Of a stretch of 64,000 bases of DNA, positions 53,424 to 63,155 are shown piece by piece. Source of the DNA: Arenibacter algicola. GTDB taxonomy: Bacteria > Bacteroidota > Bacteroidia > Flavobacteriales > Flavobacteriaceae. A program made the translations under genes and the position numbers. The stretch lies in contig NZ_JPOO01000001.1 in the NCBI RefSeq assembly GCF_000733925.1, positions 1,488,001 to 1,552,000 on the forward strand. Reading direction: 5' to 3'. The notes below the pieces were generated by a model. That model worked only from the letters and a program-made list of their open reading frames with translations, did not search any database and was not told the origin of the DNA. Every line of letters starts with the position of its first letter. Position 1 is the stretch's first letter.

Positions 53424-54263
53424 TTACAAATGATCCACGGAACCGTTAATGGCATTAAGCAATTGGATACATTCCATAGCCTCCTTAACATCATGTACCC
53501 TTAATATTTGCGTACCTTTGGCGAGCGCGTACATATGTAGGGCCGTACTGCCGTTTAAAGCATTTTTTGGATTGGTTTCCAGTAGTCTGTAAATCATGGA
53601 TTTCCTACTGATACCGGTTAAAATTGGCAGGTCCATGGCGTGGAGCAAATTGAATTTTTTGAGAATTTCATAGTTCTGTTCCAAAGTTTTTGCGAATCCA
53701 AAACCGGGATCAATAATAATGTCGTTAATTCCGGCAGCCCGGGCCAAGGCTACTTTTTCCGAAAAATAATAGAGTATTTCTCCCAGAAGATTTTCGTAAT
53801 TGCTCATGGCCTGCATAGTACTGGGAGTGCCTTTCATATGCATCATAATGTATGGTGCCCGGTGCTTCCCTGCTACTTCCATCATTTTTGGATCCAAATT
53901 GCCAGCGGAAATGTCGTTGATTATTGCCGCCCCAAGAGCCAGGCATTCATCGGCAACCCTACTTCTAAAGGTGTCTATGGAGATAAGGACGTTTGGGAAG
54001 GTCTTCAGCAATAGTTTTACAATAGGGATAATTCGGGCCAATTCCTCACTTTCATCAACGTATTCGGCACCCGGCCTGGAACTATATGCCCCTATATCTA
54101 TAAAACTTGCCCCATTGGCCAACATAATTTCTACCTGCGCAATAATCTCCGTTTCGTCTTTGTATTTGCCACCATCATAGAAGGAGTCGGGAGTAATATT
54201 GATTATCCCCATCACTTTGGGAGTACTTAGGTCCAATAAATTTCCTTTGCAGTTAATGGTCAT
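53424..54263 (-). CDS. folP: Dihydropteroate synthase
   Basis: The 279-residue TIM-barrel enzyme joins dihydropterin pyrophosphate and p-aminobenzoate in folate synthesis, the target of sulfonamides. Motifs are VMGIINITPDSFYDGGKY, FIDIGAYSSRPGAEY, ISIDTFRS, IINDISAGN, MMHMKGTPSTMQ, IIIDPGFGFAK and LTGISRKSM. It is the first gene of the folP-cdaA pair and divergent from the DUF1599 gene. Confidence 0.95.
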   Translation of the reverse strand: MTINCKGNLLDLSTPKVMGIINITPDSFYDGGKYKDETEIIAQVEIMLANGASFIDIGAYSSRPGAEYVDESEELARIIPIVKLLLKTFPNVLISIDTFRSRVADECLALGAAIINDISAGNLDPKMMEVAGKHRAPYIMMHMKGTPSTMQAMSNYENLLGEILYYFSEKVALARAAGINDIIIDPGFGFAKTLEQNYEILKKFNLLHAMDLPILTGISRKSMIYRLLETNPKNALNGSTALHMYALAKGTQILRVHDVKEAMECIQLLNAINGSVDHL

Positions 54264-54371
54264 GTTTTTTATAAGATAAAGGGAAGTAAAACTTTTGGTA
54301 GTTAAGTTTAAATCTCGATTTTTGAATAGTTTAAAATTTTAAGCGAAATTTACACAAATTAGAAAGATTAA

Positions 54372-54920
54372 ATGCATAATACTTCCGAGCAATACAATGC
54401 CGTCATTAAAATTTGTAGGGACCTTTTCCTGAAAAAGATGCAAGATTACGGTAGTGCATGGCGAATTTTAAGGCTTCCATCCCTTACAGATCAAATTTAT
54501 ATAAAGGCACAGCGCATTAGAAGTTTGCAGGAAAATGAAGTGCGCAAGGTGGATGAGGATGAGATTTCCGAGTTTATCGGAATTATTAATTATTCCATTA
54601 TGGCCTTGATTCAAATCGAAAAAGGAATTGTTGACCAACCGGATCTTTCCGCTGAGGAAGCTGTTGCCTTGTTTGATAAGCACATTTCCATCACCAAGAC
54701 CCTTATGGAAAATAAGAACCACGATTATGGCGAAGCCTGGCGGGAGATGAGGGTAAGTTCCCTTACAGATCTAATTTTGCAGAAGTTGCTACGTGTTAAG
54801 CAAATTGAGGATAATAAAGGAAAAACACTGGTCAGTGAAGGGATAGATGCCAACTATCAGGATATGATCAACTATGCTGTATTTGCAATGATACATCTTG
54901 GAGAAAAAACAACATCTTAA
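54372..54920 (+). CDS. DUF1599 protein with two tandem repeats
   Basis: The 182-residue protein contains the same unit twice: MQDYGSAWRILRLPSLTD at about 23-40 and NHDYGEAWREMRVSSLTD at about 119-136. Each is followed by a basic helix (KAQRIRSLQ / KLLRVKQIED) and an IGIINYS / DMINYAV helix. The family (also named nucleotide modification associated domain 1) is of unknown function. Sequence and helical content recall MazG-like nucleotide-binding folds. Its position between folP and the BT_3928 gene is conserved in Bacteroidota. Confidence 0.88.
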   Translation: MHNTSEQYNAVIKICRDLFLKKMQDYGSAWRILRLPSLTDQIYIKAQRIRSLQENEVRKVDEDEISEFIGIINYSIMALIQIEKGIVDQPDLSAEEAVALFDKHISITKTLMENKNHDYGEAWREMRVSSLTDLILQKLLRVKQIEDNKGKTLVSEGIDANYQDMINYAVFAMIHLGEKTTS

Positions 54921-54999
54921 TTCTATATTTTACTTAGGCTATTGAGGGATTATAAGTGATGATATCAATTAAATAATAAAAATCGGAATTGTATAGAAT

Positions 55000-56097
55000 A
55001 TGAAATATATAGTGACTTTGAGTCGTATTATTGTAGGCATTTTATTTATTATCAGCGGATTTATTAAATTGAACGATCCCGTTGGGTTTTCCTTTAAGTT
55101 GGAAGAATATTTCAGTCCAGGAGTACTGGATTTGGATTTTTTGATGCCCTATGCATTGGGGATCTCTATTTTTGTAGTAATCCTGGAGGTACTTTTGGGT
55201 ATTATGTTATTAATCGGCTTTAGAGCCAGGATTACTGTCTGGAGCTTACTTTTGATGATCATTTTCTTTACATTTCTTACCTTTTATTCAGCATATTTTA
55301 ACAAGGTTACCGATTGTGGCTGTTTTGGGGACGCCATAAAATTAACGCCTTGGGAATCCTTTACCAAGGATGTGGTTTTATTGGTGCTTATTGTTGTGCT
55401 CTTTCTGGGGGTAAAATATATTGGATCGCCTTTTGGTGATGGTTCCAAAAGACTTATTGTAGGGCTTAGTTTGTTGGTTAGTGCTATCTTTGCCTATTAT
55501 GTGCTCCATCATTTACCGGCTTTGGATTTTAGACCTTATAAAATAGGTGCCAATATTGAGGAAGGCATGAGCGTTCCGGAAGACGCTCCGGTTGCCATTT
55601 TTGATTACAGTTGGAAATTTAATGTAGATGGAGAGGAAAAGGTAGTGGTTACCAATGGCGATTATCCAACTGTAGATGGGGAGTTTATTGGAGTGGAAAC
55701 CAAGGAAATTCAAAAAGGATATGAACCTCCGATCCATGATTTCACCATTGAATTGGATGGTGAGGATATGGCTGCCTCCTTGTTACAGGAACCACAATTG
55801 GTTATGGTGATAGCCTATGATATGGCAAAGAGCAATTATCGCGCTTTTGCTGAGATAAAGGAGGTAACGGATAAAGCCATGAAGAACGGATATAAGGTTA
55901 TAGGAATGTCCGCTTCAGGAAAGGATTATACCCAAAAATTGAAAAAGGAATATCAATTGGGTTTTGATTTTTATTTCACTGATGAAACCACTTTAAAAAC
56001 AATTGTACGCTCCAATCCTGGGGTTTTGATTTTGGAAAAGGGTACCATTATTCAGAAAGTCCATTACAATGACTTGGAGGATCTGAAGTTTGAATAA
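55000..56097 (+). CDS. BT_3928 family protein (DoxX/MauE-like, thioredoxin-fold C-domain)
   Basis: The 365-residue protein has four N-terminal membrane helices in a DoxX/MauE-like arrangement (ISGFIKLNDPVGFSFKLEEYF and ADCGCFGDAIKL-like VTDCGCFGDAI). After about residue 225 comes a soluble domain with VMVIAYDMAKSNYRAF and FYFTDETTLKTIVRSNPG. The C-G-C motif in the membrane domain suggests redox or electron-transfer chemistry. The BT_3928 family is specific to Bacteroidota, and its gene is commonly found directly before tpiA, as here (77 bp). Confidence 0.9.
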   Translation: MKYIVTLSRIIVGILFIISGFIKLNDPVGFSFKLEEYFSPGVLDLDFLMPYALGISIFVVILEVLLGIMLLIGFRARITVWSLLLMIIFFTFLTFYSAYFNKVTDCGCFGDAIKLTPWESFTKDVVLLVLIVVLFLGVKYIGSPFGDGSKRLIVGLSLLVSAIFAYYVLHHLPALDFRPYKIGANIEEGMSVPEDAPVAIFDYSWKFNVDGEEKVVVTNGDYPTVDGEFIGVETKEIQKGYEPPIHDFTIELDGEDMAASLLQEPQLVMVIAYDMAKSNYRAFAEIKEVTDKAMKNGYKVIGMSASGKDYTQKLKKEYQLGFDFYFTDETTLKTIVRSNPGVLILEKGTIIQKVHYNDLEDLKFE

Positions 56098-56174
56098 ATC
56101 TGAGGCAATGCCTCTAAACCTAAGTGCTTATTAGCCTTAATTATAATAAGGGAACAACATAAATTAGAATAAAA

Positions 56175-56927
56175 ATGAGAAGTAAAATAGTAGCAGGGAA
56201 TTGGAAAATGAACAAGGATTTAGCAGAAACAGAAGTTTTGTTGGCAGAACTTTCAGCTAAACTTCCAGATACCAAGGCAGAAGTAATGGTGGCGCCTACA
56301 TTTGTGAATTTGAGCGCCGCGGTAGATAAATTAAAATCATCCAGTATCGAGGTAATTGCCCAGAACATGCATTTTGCCGAAAATGGCGCCTACACTGGTG
56401 AAATATCGGCCAATATGCTGTTAGGAATAGGGGTAGATACCGTAATTATAGGCCACTCGGAAAGAAGGGCATATTTTGGGGAGACCGATGAGATTTTGGC
56501 CAAGAAGGTAGTAGCTGCCTTGGCGAAGAATATGAGGGTAATGTTTTGCTTTGGAGAGGAATTGGAAGACCGTAAGTCTGGTAACCACTTTAAAATTGTG
56601 GAAAGCCAACTGAAAAATGCTTTATTTTCCTTGGATGCCTCGGCCTGGAGTAAAATTATCCTGGCCTATGAGCCAGTTTGGGCCATTGGTACCGGAGAAA
56701 CCGCTTCACCAGAACAGGCACAGGAAATGCACGCTTTTATTCGTAAGACTATTACCAATGCTTACGATGCGGGTATAGCCAACAATGTCTCCATACTTTA
56801 CGGCGGTAGTGTAAAACCAAATAATGCAGTAGAGATTTTCTCCAAGCCAGATGTAGATGGCGGTTTAATAGGGGGTGCTTCATTGGTTGCGGACGACTTT
56901 ATTGCGATAATTAAAGGAATAGCATAA
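56175..56927 (+). CDS. tpiA: Triose-phosphate isomerase
   Basis: The 250-residue glycolytic enzyme interconverts dihydroxyacetone phosphate and glyceraldehyde 3-phosphate. Active-site Lys is in GNWKMNKD, His in VIIGHSERRAYFGETD and Glu in LAYEPVWAIGTGETAS. The phosphate-binding end is LYGGSVKPNN. The length is normal. It is followed by a hairpin terminator. Confidence 0.97.
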   Translation: MRSKIVAGNWKMNKDLAETEVLLAELSAKLPDTKAEVMVAPTFVNLSAAVDKLKSSSIEVIAQNMHFAENGAYTGEISANMLLGIGVDTVIIGHSERRAYFGETDEILAKKVVAALAKNMRVMFCFGEELEDRKSGNHFKIVESQLKNALFSLDASAWSKIILAYEPVWAIGTGETASPEQAQEMHAFIRKTITNAYDAGIANNVSILYGGSVKPNNAVEIFSKPDVDGGLIGGASLVADDFIAIIKGIA

Positions 56928-57016
56928 ATAGCATAAGAAGCCAAGGATAAATATTTGGATTCAAATCCGGTGATAGTTATTTATTTACAAGGTTTAGCGG
57001 CAAATAAAATAATATA

Positions 57017-57048
57017 AAAGGCCCGTTGGAGTACCAACGGGTTCTTTT
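57017..57048 (+). terminator. Hairpin terminator after tpiA
   Basis: Stem CCCGTTGG (57022-57029) / CCAACGGG (57034-57041) with AGTA loop, then TTCTTTT. A-rich sequence to the left suits a bidirectional terminator. Confidence 0.8.
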
Positions 57049-57084
57049 ACTGTAAAAGGGTGTCTAATAAAGGTTTTTAACGAA

Positions 57085-57921
57085 ATGTCGAATTCTATAT
57101 ATTTAGAGTATAATTTTAAGGTAACCCCCGTTCAACCCGCTTCGGATATTCTTATTGCGGAATTGGGAGAAGTGCAATTTGAAAGTTTTGTGGAAACGGA
57201 AGATGGGGTCCAGGCATACATTAAAAAGGAAGAGTGGTACCCAAATATTCTGGATGACCTACAGATTCTTTCCAACCCTTTGTTTAGTATTGATTATGAT
57301 TTTTCGGAGATAGAACAGGAGAATTGGAACGCTACCTGGGAAAGTAATTTTAATCCTATTCAAGTTGGGCAACAGTGCGTCATTAGAGCGCCCTTTCATG
57401 AAAAGCCCAAGGTGGAGTATGACATTGTTATAGAACCGAAGATGAGTTTCGGGACTGGCCATCATGAAACTACCCACATGATGTTACAGCATATATTGGA
57501 ACATGATTTTAAAGGGAAATCTGTTTTGGATATGGGAAGTGGAACAGGGGTTTTGGCTATTTTGGCGGCCATGAAAGGAGCGGCTGCCATAGATGCAATA
57601 GATATAGATAACTGGTGTTACCTTAATGCCATGGAAAATGTTGAGCGGAACAATTGCAACCATATTAATGTGTACGAAGGAACAGCCGACTTACTGGTAG
57701 ATCAGCAATACGACATCATAATAGCCAATATAAATAGAAACATTTTGTTGGAAGATATCCCGACCTATGTGAAATGCCTAAAAAAGGGAGGTATATTATT
57801 TGTAAGTGGTTTTTATAAGGAGGATATTTCGCAGATTTCGGAAAGATGTAAGGAAGTAGGGTTAAAATTTGAAAAAAATCTGGAAAAGAATAATTGGGTT
57901 GCCGTAAAATACGTATTTTAG
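57085..57921 (+). CDS. prmA: Ribosomal protein L11 methyltransferase
   Basis: The 278-residue S-adenosylmethionine enzyme trimethylates ribosomal protein L11. Its N-terminal domain contains YTTWESNFNPI-like WNATWESNFNPI. The methyltransferase part has MSFGTGHHETTHMM, VLDMGSGTGVLAILAAMKGA (SAM motif I) and DIIIANINRNILL. It precedes clpS by 21 bp and the two are probably co-transcribed, as in other Flavobacteriia. Confidence 0.95.
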   Translation: MSNSIYLEYNFKVTPVQPASDILIAELGEVQFESFVETEDGVQAYIKKEEWYPNILDDLQILSNPLFSIDYDFSEIEQENWNATWESNFNPIQVGQQCVIRAPFHEKPKVEYDIVIEPKMSFGTGHHETTHMMLQHILEHDFKGKSVLDMGSGTGVLAILAAMKGAAAIDAIDIDNWCYLNAMENVERNNCNHINVYEGTADLLVDQQYDIIIANINRNILLEDIPTYVKCLKKGGILFVSGFYKEDISQISERCKEVGLKFEKNLEKNNWVAVKYVF

Positions 57922-57942
57922 AAGGTATTAAAATTGAATTCT

Positions 57943-58218
57943 ATGAGTACAAAGGAAAAAGTCTCGGAAGAATTACTTTTGGATGAGGAGACTGTAAAGC
58001 AAAATGAGATTGTTTTGTTCAATGATGAGGTTAATACTTTTGATCACGTTATTGAAACTTTAATAATGGCCTGCGACCATACTCCTGAACAGGCGGAGCA
58101 ATGTTCCCTTATTGTACATTACAATGGTAAATGTACGGTTAAGACTGGGGAGTACAACGATTTAAAGCCTAGGTGTAGTAAGCTTTTAAAAGCTGGGTTA
58201 AGTGCCGAGATCGTTTAA
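57943..58218 (+). CDS. clpS: ATP-dependent Clp protease adaptor ClpS
   Basis: The 91-residue adaptor presents N-end-rule substrates to ClpA-type ATPases. It shows LFNDEVNTFDHVIETL (substrate-binding region), then HTPEQAEQCSLIVHYNGKC with the conserved His/Gly. ATG 57943 is the better start; a TTG three codons upstream (57934) is in frame. It directly follows prmA. Confidence 0.94.
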   Translation: MSTKEKVSEELLLDEETVKQNEIVLFNDEVNTFDHVIETLIMACDHTPEQAEQCSLIVHYNGKCTVKTGEYNDLKPRCSKLLKAGLSAEIV

Positions 58219-58386
58219 ACAGGAAATATAAACCAAAAAGCATTTCTTCTTTATTTTAACGAACCAACCCACTCTCTAATACAGAGAGCTGTTTGGCTTA
58301 AGCCCGTTACTATTAATTAGTGCTATAAAATGTGTAGGGCTAAGCTAAAATAACCACCAGTATTTTGGTCTATATGGCTTATTATA

Positions 58387-58800
58387 TTAATGGGGCAATT
58401 TCTTCTGGAGTAGGCCGTAGGTAAAAGTGCCCAGTAGGGCAGCTGCAATTACAATAAACATACTAAAAACTCCTGTTCCCACTAAAATGTACATAGGTCC
58501 AGGGCAAGCACCCGCCAAGGCCCATCCAAAGCCAAAGATGGTACCGCCAAGAATATATCTTGCTACCCCTTTATCCTTTGGAACCAGATCTATCTCTTTG
58601 CCCTCAATACTTTTTACCTTATACTTCTTAAAGAGCCAAATAAATAGAACCCCTAGAAATACTGCAGACCCAATTATTCCGTACATATGAAAGGCTTGAA
58701 ACTTGAACATTTCATAGATGCGGTACCAGGATACTGCTTCTGATTTCACCAGCACTATCCCAAAGAAGATACCTACCAACAAGAATTTTAAAAATTTCAT
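58387..58800 (-). CDS. YeeE/YedE-type half transporter (DUF6691)
   Basis: The 137-residue membrane protein has four helices, with ILGGTIFGFGWALAGACPGPMYI: the G-x-GW-L-x-GACPGP signature marks the second half of YeeE/YedE thiosulfate or sulfur-compound transporters. It lies 127 bp downstream of the complementary half (58928-59491) on the same strand, so together they form a split transporter like PmpA/PmpB. Confidence 0.9.
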   Translation of the reverse strand: MKFLKFLLVGIFFGIVLVKSEAVSWYRIYEMFKFQAFHMYGIIGSAVFLGVLFIWLFKKYKVKSIEGKEIDLVPKDKGVARYILGGTIFGFGWALAGACPGPMYILVGTGVFSMFIVIAAALLGTFTYGLLQKKLPH

Positions 58801-58927
58801 TTTGTTTATTTTGTATATTTTTTACCGAAAATATTTTCTCCAGCCTTAAGTTTATTTGTTATTACAATAATTTATGAATCTTATGTTTAGCCTTGCATAT
58901 TTATCGTGATCCAATTGAAATTTGTTT

Positions 58928-59491
58928 TTAAGATCCAAAAATTAAGGGTAGAATAAAAAAGGTCATTATAAGTCCACCTATAAAAAAACCTATTACGGCA
59001 ATTAGGGAGGGCAATTGAAGGTTGCTTAGACCAGTTATGGCATGACCTGAAGTACATCCACCGGCATATCTTGTTCCGAAGCCAACTAAAAAGCCCGCAA
59101 TGACCAAGATTGAAATCCCTTTTAGACTCAACACATTTTCCCAACTATAAATCTCTGGGGGTAGGAGGGTTTCCCCAACCTCATTAAATCCCAATGCATT
59201 TAAGTCCGAAATGGTTTCGACGCTTAAGGCAATTGCCGAACCATCCGATAAATATTGAGTAGCTATAAAGCCACCAAGAACCGCACCGAGAACAACGGTC
59301 AGATTCCAGCGTTGGGCTTTCCAATCGAACCGGAAATAGTCCGAATATTTTCCTGCGCCGCCAATGCTGCACAATGTCTGTAAATTGGACGACATCCCGA
59401 AAGTTTTACCAAAAAACACCAAAATAAGCATTACCAGGGCAATCAGAGGCCCGGACACATACCATGGCCAGGGTTGAAGTATATATTCCAT
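58928..59491 (-). CDS. YeeE/YedE-type half transporter
   Basis: The 187-residue membrane protein contains GKTFGMSSNLQTLCSIGG and FLVGFGTRYAGGCTSGHAITG, the latter the GxGxRxxGGCTSGHxIxG signature of the first half of YeeE/YedE proteins. The conserved Cys is thought to pass thiosulfate or sulfide. It pairs with the DUF6691 gene downstream. No sulfur-oxidation gene is visible beside it; the pair is preceded by a 94-bp gap to the cytochrome gene, itself on the same strand. Confidence 0.9.
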   Translation of the reverse strand: MEYILQPWPWYVSGPLIALVMLILVFFGKTFGMSSNLQTLCSIGGAGKYSDYFRFDWKAQRWNLTVVLGAVLGGFIATQYLSDGSAIALSVETISDLNALGFNEVGETLLPPEIYSWENVLSLKGISILVIAGFLVGFGTRYAGGCTSGHAITGLSNLQLPSLIAVIGFFIGGLIMTFFILPLIFGS

Positions 59492-59585
59492 ATAATTTAT
59501 TAAGATGCAAATATAAAGTTATCTAAAATTCTCTGTGTAACAATTGTTACACAAGAGATTTTGGAGCTTGCATTGTCAATTGTTT

Positions 59586-61643
59586 TTAGTTGAGGACTAT
59601 TTCATCTACGAACAACCAACTTTTACCTCCTGGATTGGTATGCCAAGAAGGGTTCTTAAGTTGACTAATGACCTCCACTTTTACGAAAGTGGATTTGGTT
59701 GGGGGAATGTTAAGGTCGAAAAACTGGAACTTGGTATCGGAGTTGGGTTTTTCTGTCGGAACTTTTTCCGTATGGACAAGCTTGTAATTATTGCCATCCT
59801 GTGACACCCATACTTTGAAACCCGTCGGGTAAAAAATCCATTTCTCAGGAGAAGAAAATGCCCCGACCGATACCGTAGATATCAATTCTTCTTTCTGGAG
59901 TTTTAGAGTGGCGGCAAAACTACTGCCTTCATATCCTATCCAATTGCCGTCTACAAAGTTGCTGGTCCCTCTTTTTAGATCTATCAAAGTGTTTCCTCCA
60001 TTTCCCTTGTATTTTTCGTTGGGCTTATTGTTTAGTGTAATGGAATTGGGCAGAATATTCGATTTTTTAAAACTGATGGTCTTAACGGGACTTAATTCCC
60101 AACCCGGTTTATGGCTAACAGCTTTGAGCTGGGTAGAGGCAGTCAATACAATGGGTTCTTTGTATCTTGTTGAAGTGGTGTCCGGTTCTGAACCGTCCAA
60201 GGTGTAGTAGAGTTCCACTCCCTTAAAAAAATAGTCCAAGGTTACTTCAATGGAATCCTTGAAGAAATCCGTATCTGCAATGATAGATGGTGCTTCCAAA
60301 CTGGAAGGGGTAAATAGATCTTCGCTGATACTTACCACTGTTACACTATTATTTTTGTCGCTAAATTGATCCAGGGCTTTTTTGGTGATTTTGGAATTCC
60401 ATGGATATAGAGTTTTTAAGCCACTAAGGTTGGTTAACTTTTCCAGACCCTTATCCGTAATATCCGTACCATAAATGTTTAGGGATTCCAAGTGTTTTAA
60501 ATCCCCTATAGACTCCATGGATTTATCTGTGATCTTAGTATTTTGTAGCTGAAGTTTAGTGAGATTCTTGAAGGCAGCTAGATACGAAGAAATGGTGTCA
60601 TTAAAATTGGAATTGCCCAGATTGAGTTCAACAATGTTTGCTGCATGTTTTTTTAATGCTTTTAGATCATCTTTTGCCAAACTTTTATTGCCGGACAGGT
60701 TTACTATCAAAAGTGGATTTTTTTCTGCCAATTTTGTGACAATAGGTCCGTTGATGTTTATAGAGGCCAACCAGTCTTCGGGAACCATGGTCACTTGTTT
60801 TGCAATAATCGCCCTAGTGGAGGTGTCCTCTTCCAATGAGTTTAAAATATCATTGATCTTTTCCGTTTTATCCAAAGTCCCGGCCACACAATCAAAACAG
60901 TTTTCATGACTTATCCACCATTCCAATAATTGAATTTCGGGACTGGTCAATTGAACTTTTCCATTTGGTGGCATATGGTCCTCGTCCTCCATGGGTAATT
61001 TAATATGGTGTATCAATCTTGGAGCTTGGTCCTTTTCCGCAATCAATAAACTGCCAGAGTCTCCCCCTGCAAGCAGTTGTTCCTTGTTGGTCATAATTAA
61101 GCCTCCCTTAACCTTATTAGGATTGTGGCAACTTACACACTTATCATCCAGAATTGGCATAATAATATCATTAAATACCAAAGCTTTGTCCACGTCCGTT
61201 ATAACCATCTTTTTGGTCTTCTCATTTTTGTACAGATAGTCCTCTCCATGGGTCATGCTCCCGCCATAATGCCCTGTTAGTCCTAAGAGGCCCATAACAC
61301 AAATAAAAAGGGGTAGGTAAATGTTTTTGGACCAGGGCTTGGGATACTTTTTAATAAAATATAGAAGGGTGCTGCCTACGGCCAAACCAACGGCCATCCA
61401 ACGGTGCCTAAACAGCAAGGTCTCATCATAGCCCCCATCTTCACCCAATAACCAACCGCTGGCCACAGATAACACTGTAGTTGCCGCAGCAATGGCAAGG
61501 GTAAATTTGATAATATTGTTTTCCGTTTCGGAATCTTTCTTTCTAAAATATAGTTCCAATAGAAAGGCCAATACAAGAATGCCGATGGGCAGGTGTACCA
61601 ATAGGGGGTGTAGGCGACCAAGACTTATAATCTGTAGTGTCAT
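59586..61643 (-). CDS. Multidomain membrane cytochrome c/LRR/CHB-HEX protein of the planctomycete-type cluster
   Basis: The 685-residue protein has an N-terminal membrane domain of about four helices (LVHLPIGILVLAFLLELYF, DUF2231-like). Next is a cytochrome-c motif CVSCH at about 168-172 with NKVKGGLIM after it, typical of the planctomycete cytochrome domain. Then come leucine-rich repeats (about 305-420, KHLESLNIYGTDIT and similar), a chitobiase/beta-hexosaminidase C-terminal-like domain (LYYTLDGSEPDTTS) and an F5/8-type region. It probably accepts electrons in the envelope. It is the third gene in order DUF1553, DUF1501, this. Confidence 0.87.
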   Translation of the reverse strand: MTLQIISLGRLHPLLVHLPIGILVLAFLLELYFRKKDSETENNIIKFTLAIAAATTVLSVASGWLLGEDGGYDETLLFRHRWMAVGLAVGSTLLYFIKKYPKPWSKNIYLPLFICVMGLLGLTGHYGGSMTHGEDYLYKNEKTKKMVITDVDKALVFNDIIMPILDDKCVSCHNPNKVKGGLIMTNKEQLLAGGDSGSLLIAEKDQAPRLIHHIKLPMEDEDHMPPNGKVQLTSPEIQLLEWWISHENCFDCVAGTLDKTEKINDILNSLEEDTSTRAIIAKQVTMVPEDWLASININGPIVTKLAEKNPLLIVNLSGNKSLAKDDLKALKKHAANIVELNLGNSNFNDTISSYLAAFKNLTKLQLQNTKITDKSMESIGDLKHLESLNIYGTDITDKGLEKLTNLSGLKTLYPWNSKITKKALDQFSDKNNSVTVVSISEDLFTPSSLEAPSIIADTDFFKDSIEVTLDYFFKGVELYYTLDGSEPDTTSTRYKEPIVLTASTQLKAVSHKPGWELSPVKTISFKKSNILPNSITLNNKPNEKYKGNGGNTLIDLKRGTSNFVDGNWIGYEGSSFAATLKLQKEELISTVSVGAFSSPEKWIFYPTGFKVWVSQDGNNYKLVHTEKVPTEKPNSDTKFQFFDLNIPPTKSTFVKVEVISQLKNPSWHTNPGGKSWLFVDEIVLN

Positions 61644-61659
61644 TTTTTGGTGTATAGGT

Positions 61660-63153
61660 TTAGGTTAGGATATCTTTTACAATATGGCCTTCCACATCTG
61701 TTAATCTAAACCTTCTACCTTGATATTTATAGGTTAATTTTTCATGGTCTATTCCCAATAAATGTAACATTGTAGCTTGGAAATCGTGCACATGTACCGG
61801 ATCCTTTACAATGTTGTAACCAAAATCATCCGTTTCGCCATAGACGATACCAGGTTTAATACCTCCTCCGGCCATCCAAATCGTAAAAGATCTTGGATGA
61901 TGGTCCCTTCCATAATTGGTATCTGTTAAAAGACCTTGGGAATAATTGGTTCTTCCAAATTCTCCTCCCCAAATCACTAGGGTATCTTCCAATAATCCAC
62001 GTTGTTTTAGATCGGCCACAAGAGCGGCAGAAGCTTGGTCTACGTCTTTTGCCTGTTTGGCAATAGCCCCAGGAAGATTGTCGTGTTGATCCCAACCCAT
62101 ATGGTACAATTGGATAAAACGTACGTCCTGTTCCGCCAATCTTCTTGCCAAAAGGCAATTTGCGGCGTAGGTTCCTGGAATTTTAGCTTCGGGCCCGTAC
62201 ATTTCATAGATATAATCGGGTTCATTGGCGGTATCCATCACATTGGGGACGGAGGTTTGCATCCTGTACGCCATTTCATATTGGGCAATTCTACTCTTTA
62301 TTTCCGGATCACCGGAATCCTGATAGTGCTTGTCGTTCAATGCCGCTAAATTGTCCAGCATTTCGCGTTTAACCTCCTTGGTAATGCCCTTTGGATCGTT
62401 CAGATACAATACGGGATCCTTGGCTGCCCTAAATTGAACACCTTGGTGCAGGGAATGTAAAAATCCATTGCCCCATAACCTTGTGTATAGAGGTTGTCCG
62501 TTGGGTCTTCCTGTACCCCGGGACAACAGGACTGTGAAAGCCGGAAGGTTTTCGTTTTCACTTCCCAAGCCATAGCTTAGCCACGATCCTATACTGGGCC
62601 TCCCAGGTTGTTGGGACCCTGTCTGAAAGAAGGTAACCGCAGGATCATGATTGATGGCCTCAGTATACATGGATTTTATGATGCATAGGTCGTCTACCAT
62701 CTTGGCCGTGTATGGCAAAAGTTCACTTATGTGGGTACCGTTCTTACCGTGCTGATTGAAATTGAAAAGAGACCCTACCAGGGGAAAAGAATCCTGACCG
62801 GCAGTCATACCGGTAAGCCGTTGTCCATTTCTGATAGATTCCGGAAGATCTTCACCGCGCCTTTTATTCAAAAGTGGTTTATAGTCAAAAAGTTCCAATT
62901 GGGAAGGTCCTCCGCTTTGAAACAGATAGATTACCCTTTTAACTTTGGCCGGGTGGTGCAATGAATTTAAAATTCCCTTAACCCCTTCCAAGCTATCATC
63001 CTTGGTAAGTAGTCCATTTTCATCCTTTCTAAATAGGTTGGCACCTAAAAGGGATGCTAGGGCTACCCCACCTACGCCCAAGGCCGTTTTGCCTAGAAAG
63101 GACCTTCGGTTTAAAATCAAGGATCGTTCTTCTATAATTTTTTTTTCGCTCAT
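61660..63153 (-). CDS. DUF1501 family protein with Tat signal
   Basis: The 497-residue protein begins with a Tat-type signal (LNRRSFLGKTALGVGGVALA), so it is exported folded. The body has the DUF1501 landmarks YLFQSGGPSQLELFDYKP, PASIGSWLSYGLGS-like regions, WGGEFGRTNYSQG and DHHPRSFTIWMAGGG. The fold is sulfatase/alkaline-phosphatase-like, but the function is unproven. ATG 63153 is preferred to TTG 63159 and lies 2 bp after the DUF1553 gene. This pair is a signature of planctomycete-style clusters. Confidence 0.9.
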   Translation of the reverse strand: MSEKKIIEERSLILNRRSFLGKTALGVGGVALASLLGANLFRKDENGLLTKDDSLEGVKGILNSLHHPAKVKRVIYLFQSGGPSQLELFDYKPLLNKRRGEDLPESIRNGQRLTGMTAGQDSFPLVGSLFNFNQHGKNGTHISELLPYTAKMVDDLCIIKSMYTEAINHDPAVTFFQTGSQQPGRPSIGSWLSYGLGSENENLPAFTVLLSRGTGRPNGQPLYTRLWGNGFLHSLHQGVQFRAAKDPVLYLNDPKGITKEVKREMLDNLAALNDKHYQDSGDPEIKSRIAQYEMAYRMQTSVPNVMDTANEPDYIYEMYGPEAKIPGTYAANCLLARRLAEQDVRFIQLYHMGWDQHDNLPGAIAKQAKDVDQASAALVADLKQRGLLEDTLVIWGGEFGRTNYSQGLLTDTNYGRDHHPRSFTIWMAGGGIKPGIVYGETDDFGYNIVKDPVHVHDFQATMLHLLGIDHEKLTYKYQGRRFRLTDVEGHIVKDILT

Positions 63154-63155
63154 GA

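Noticed and set aside
53800..54180. 126-codon plus-strand ORF
   Set aside because: Antisense to folP, which has all its active-site motifs.
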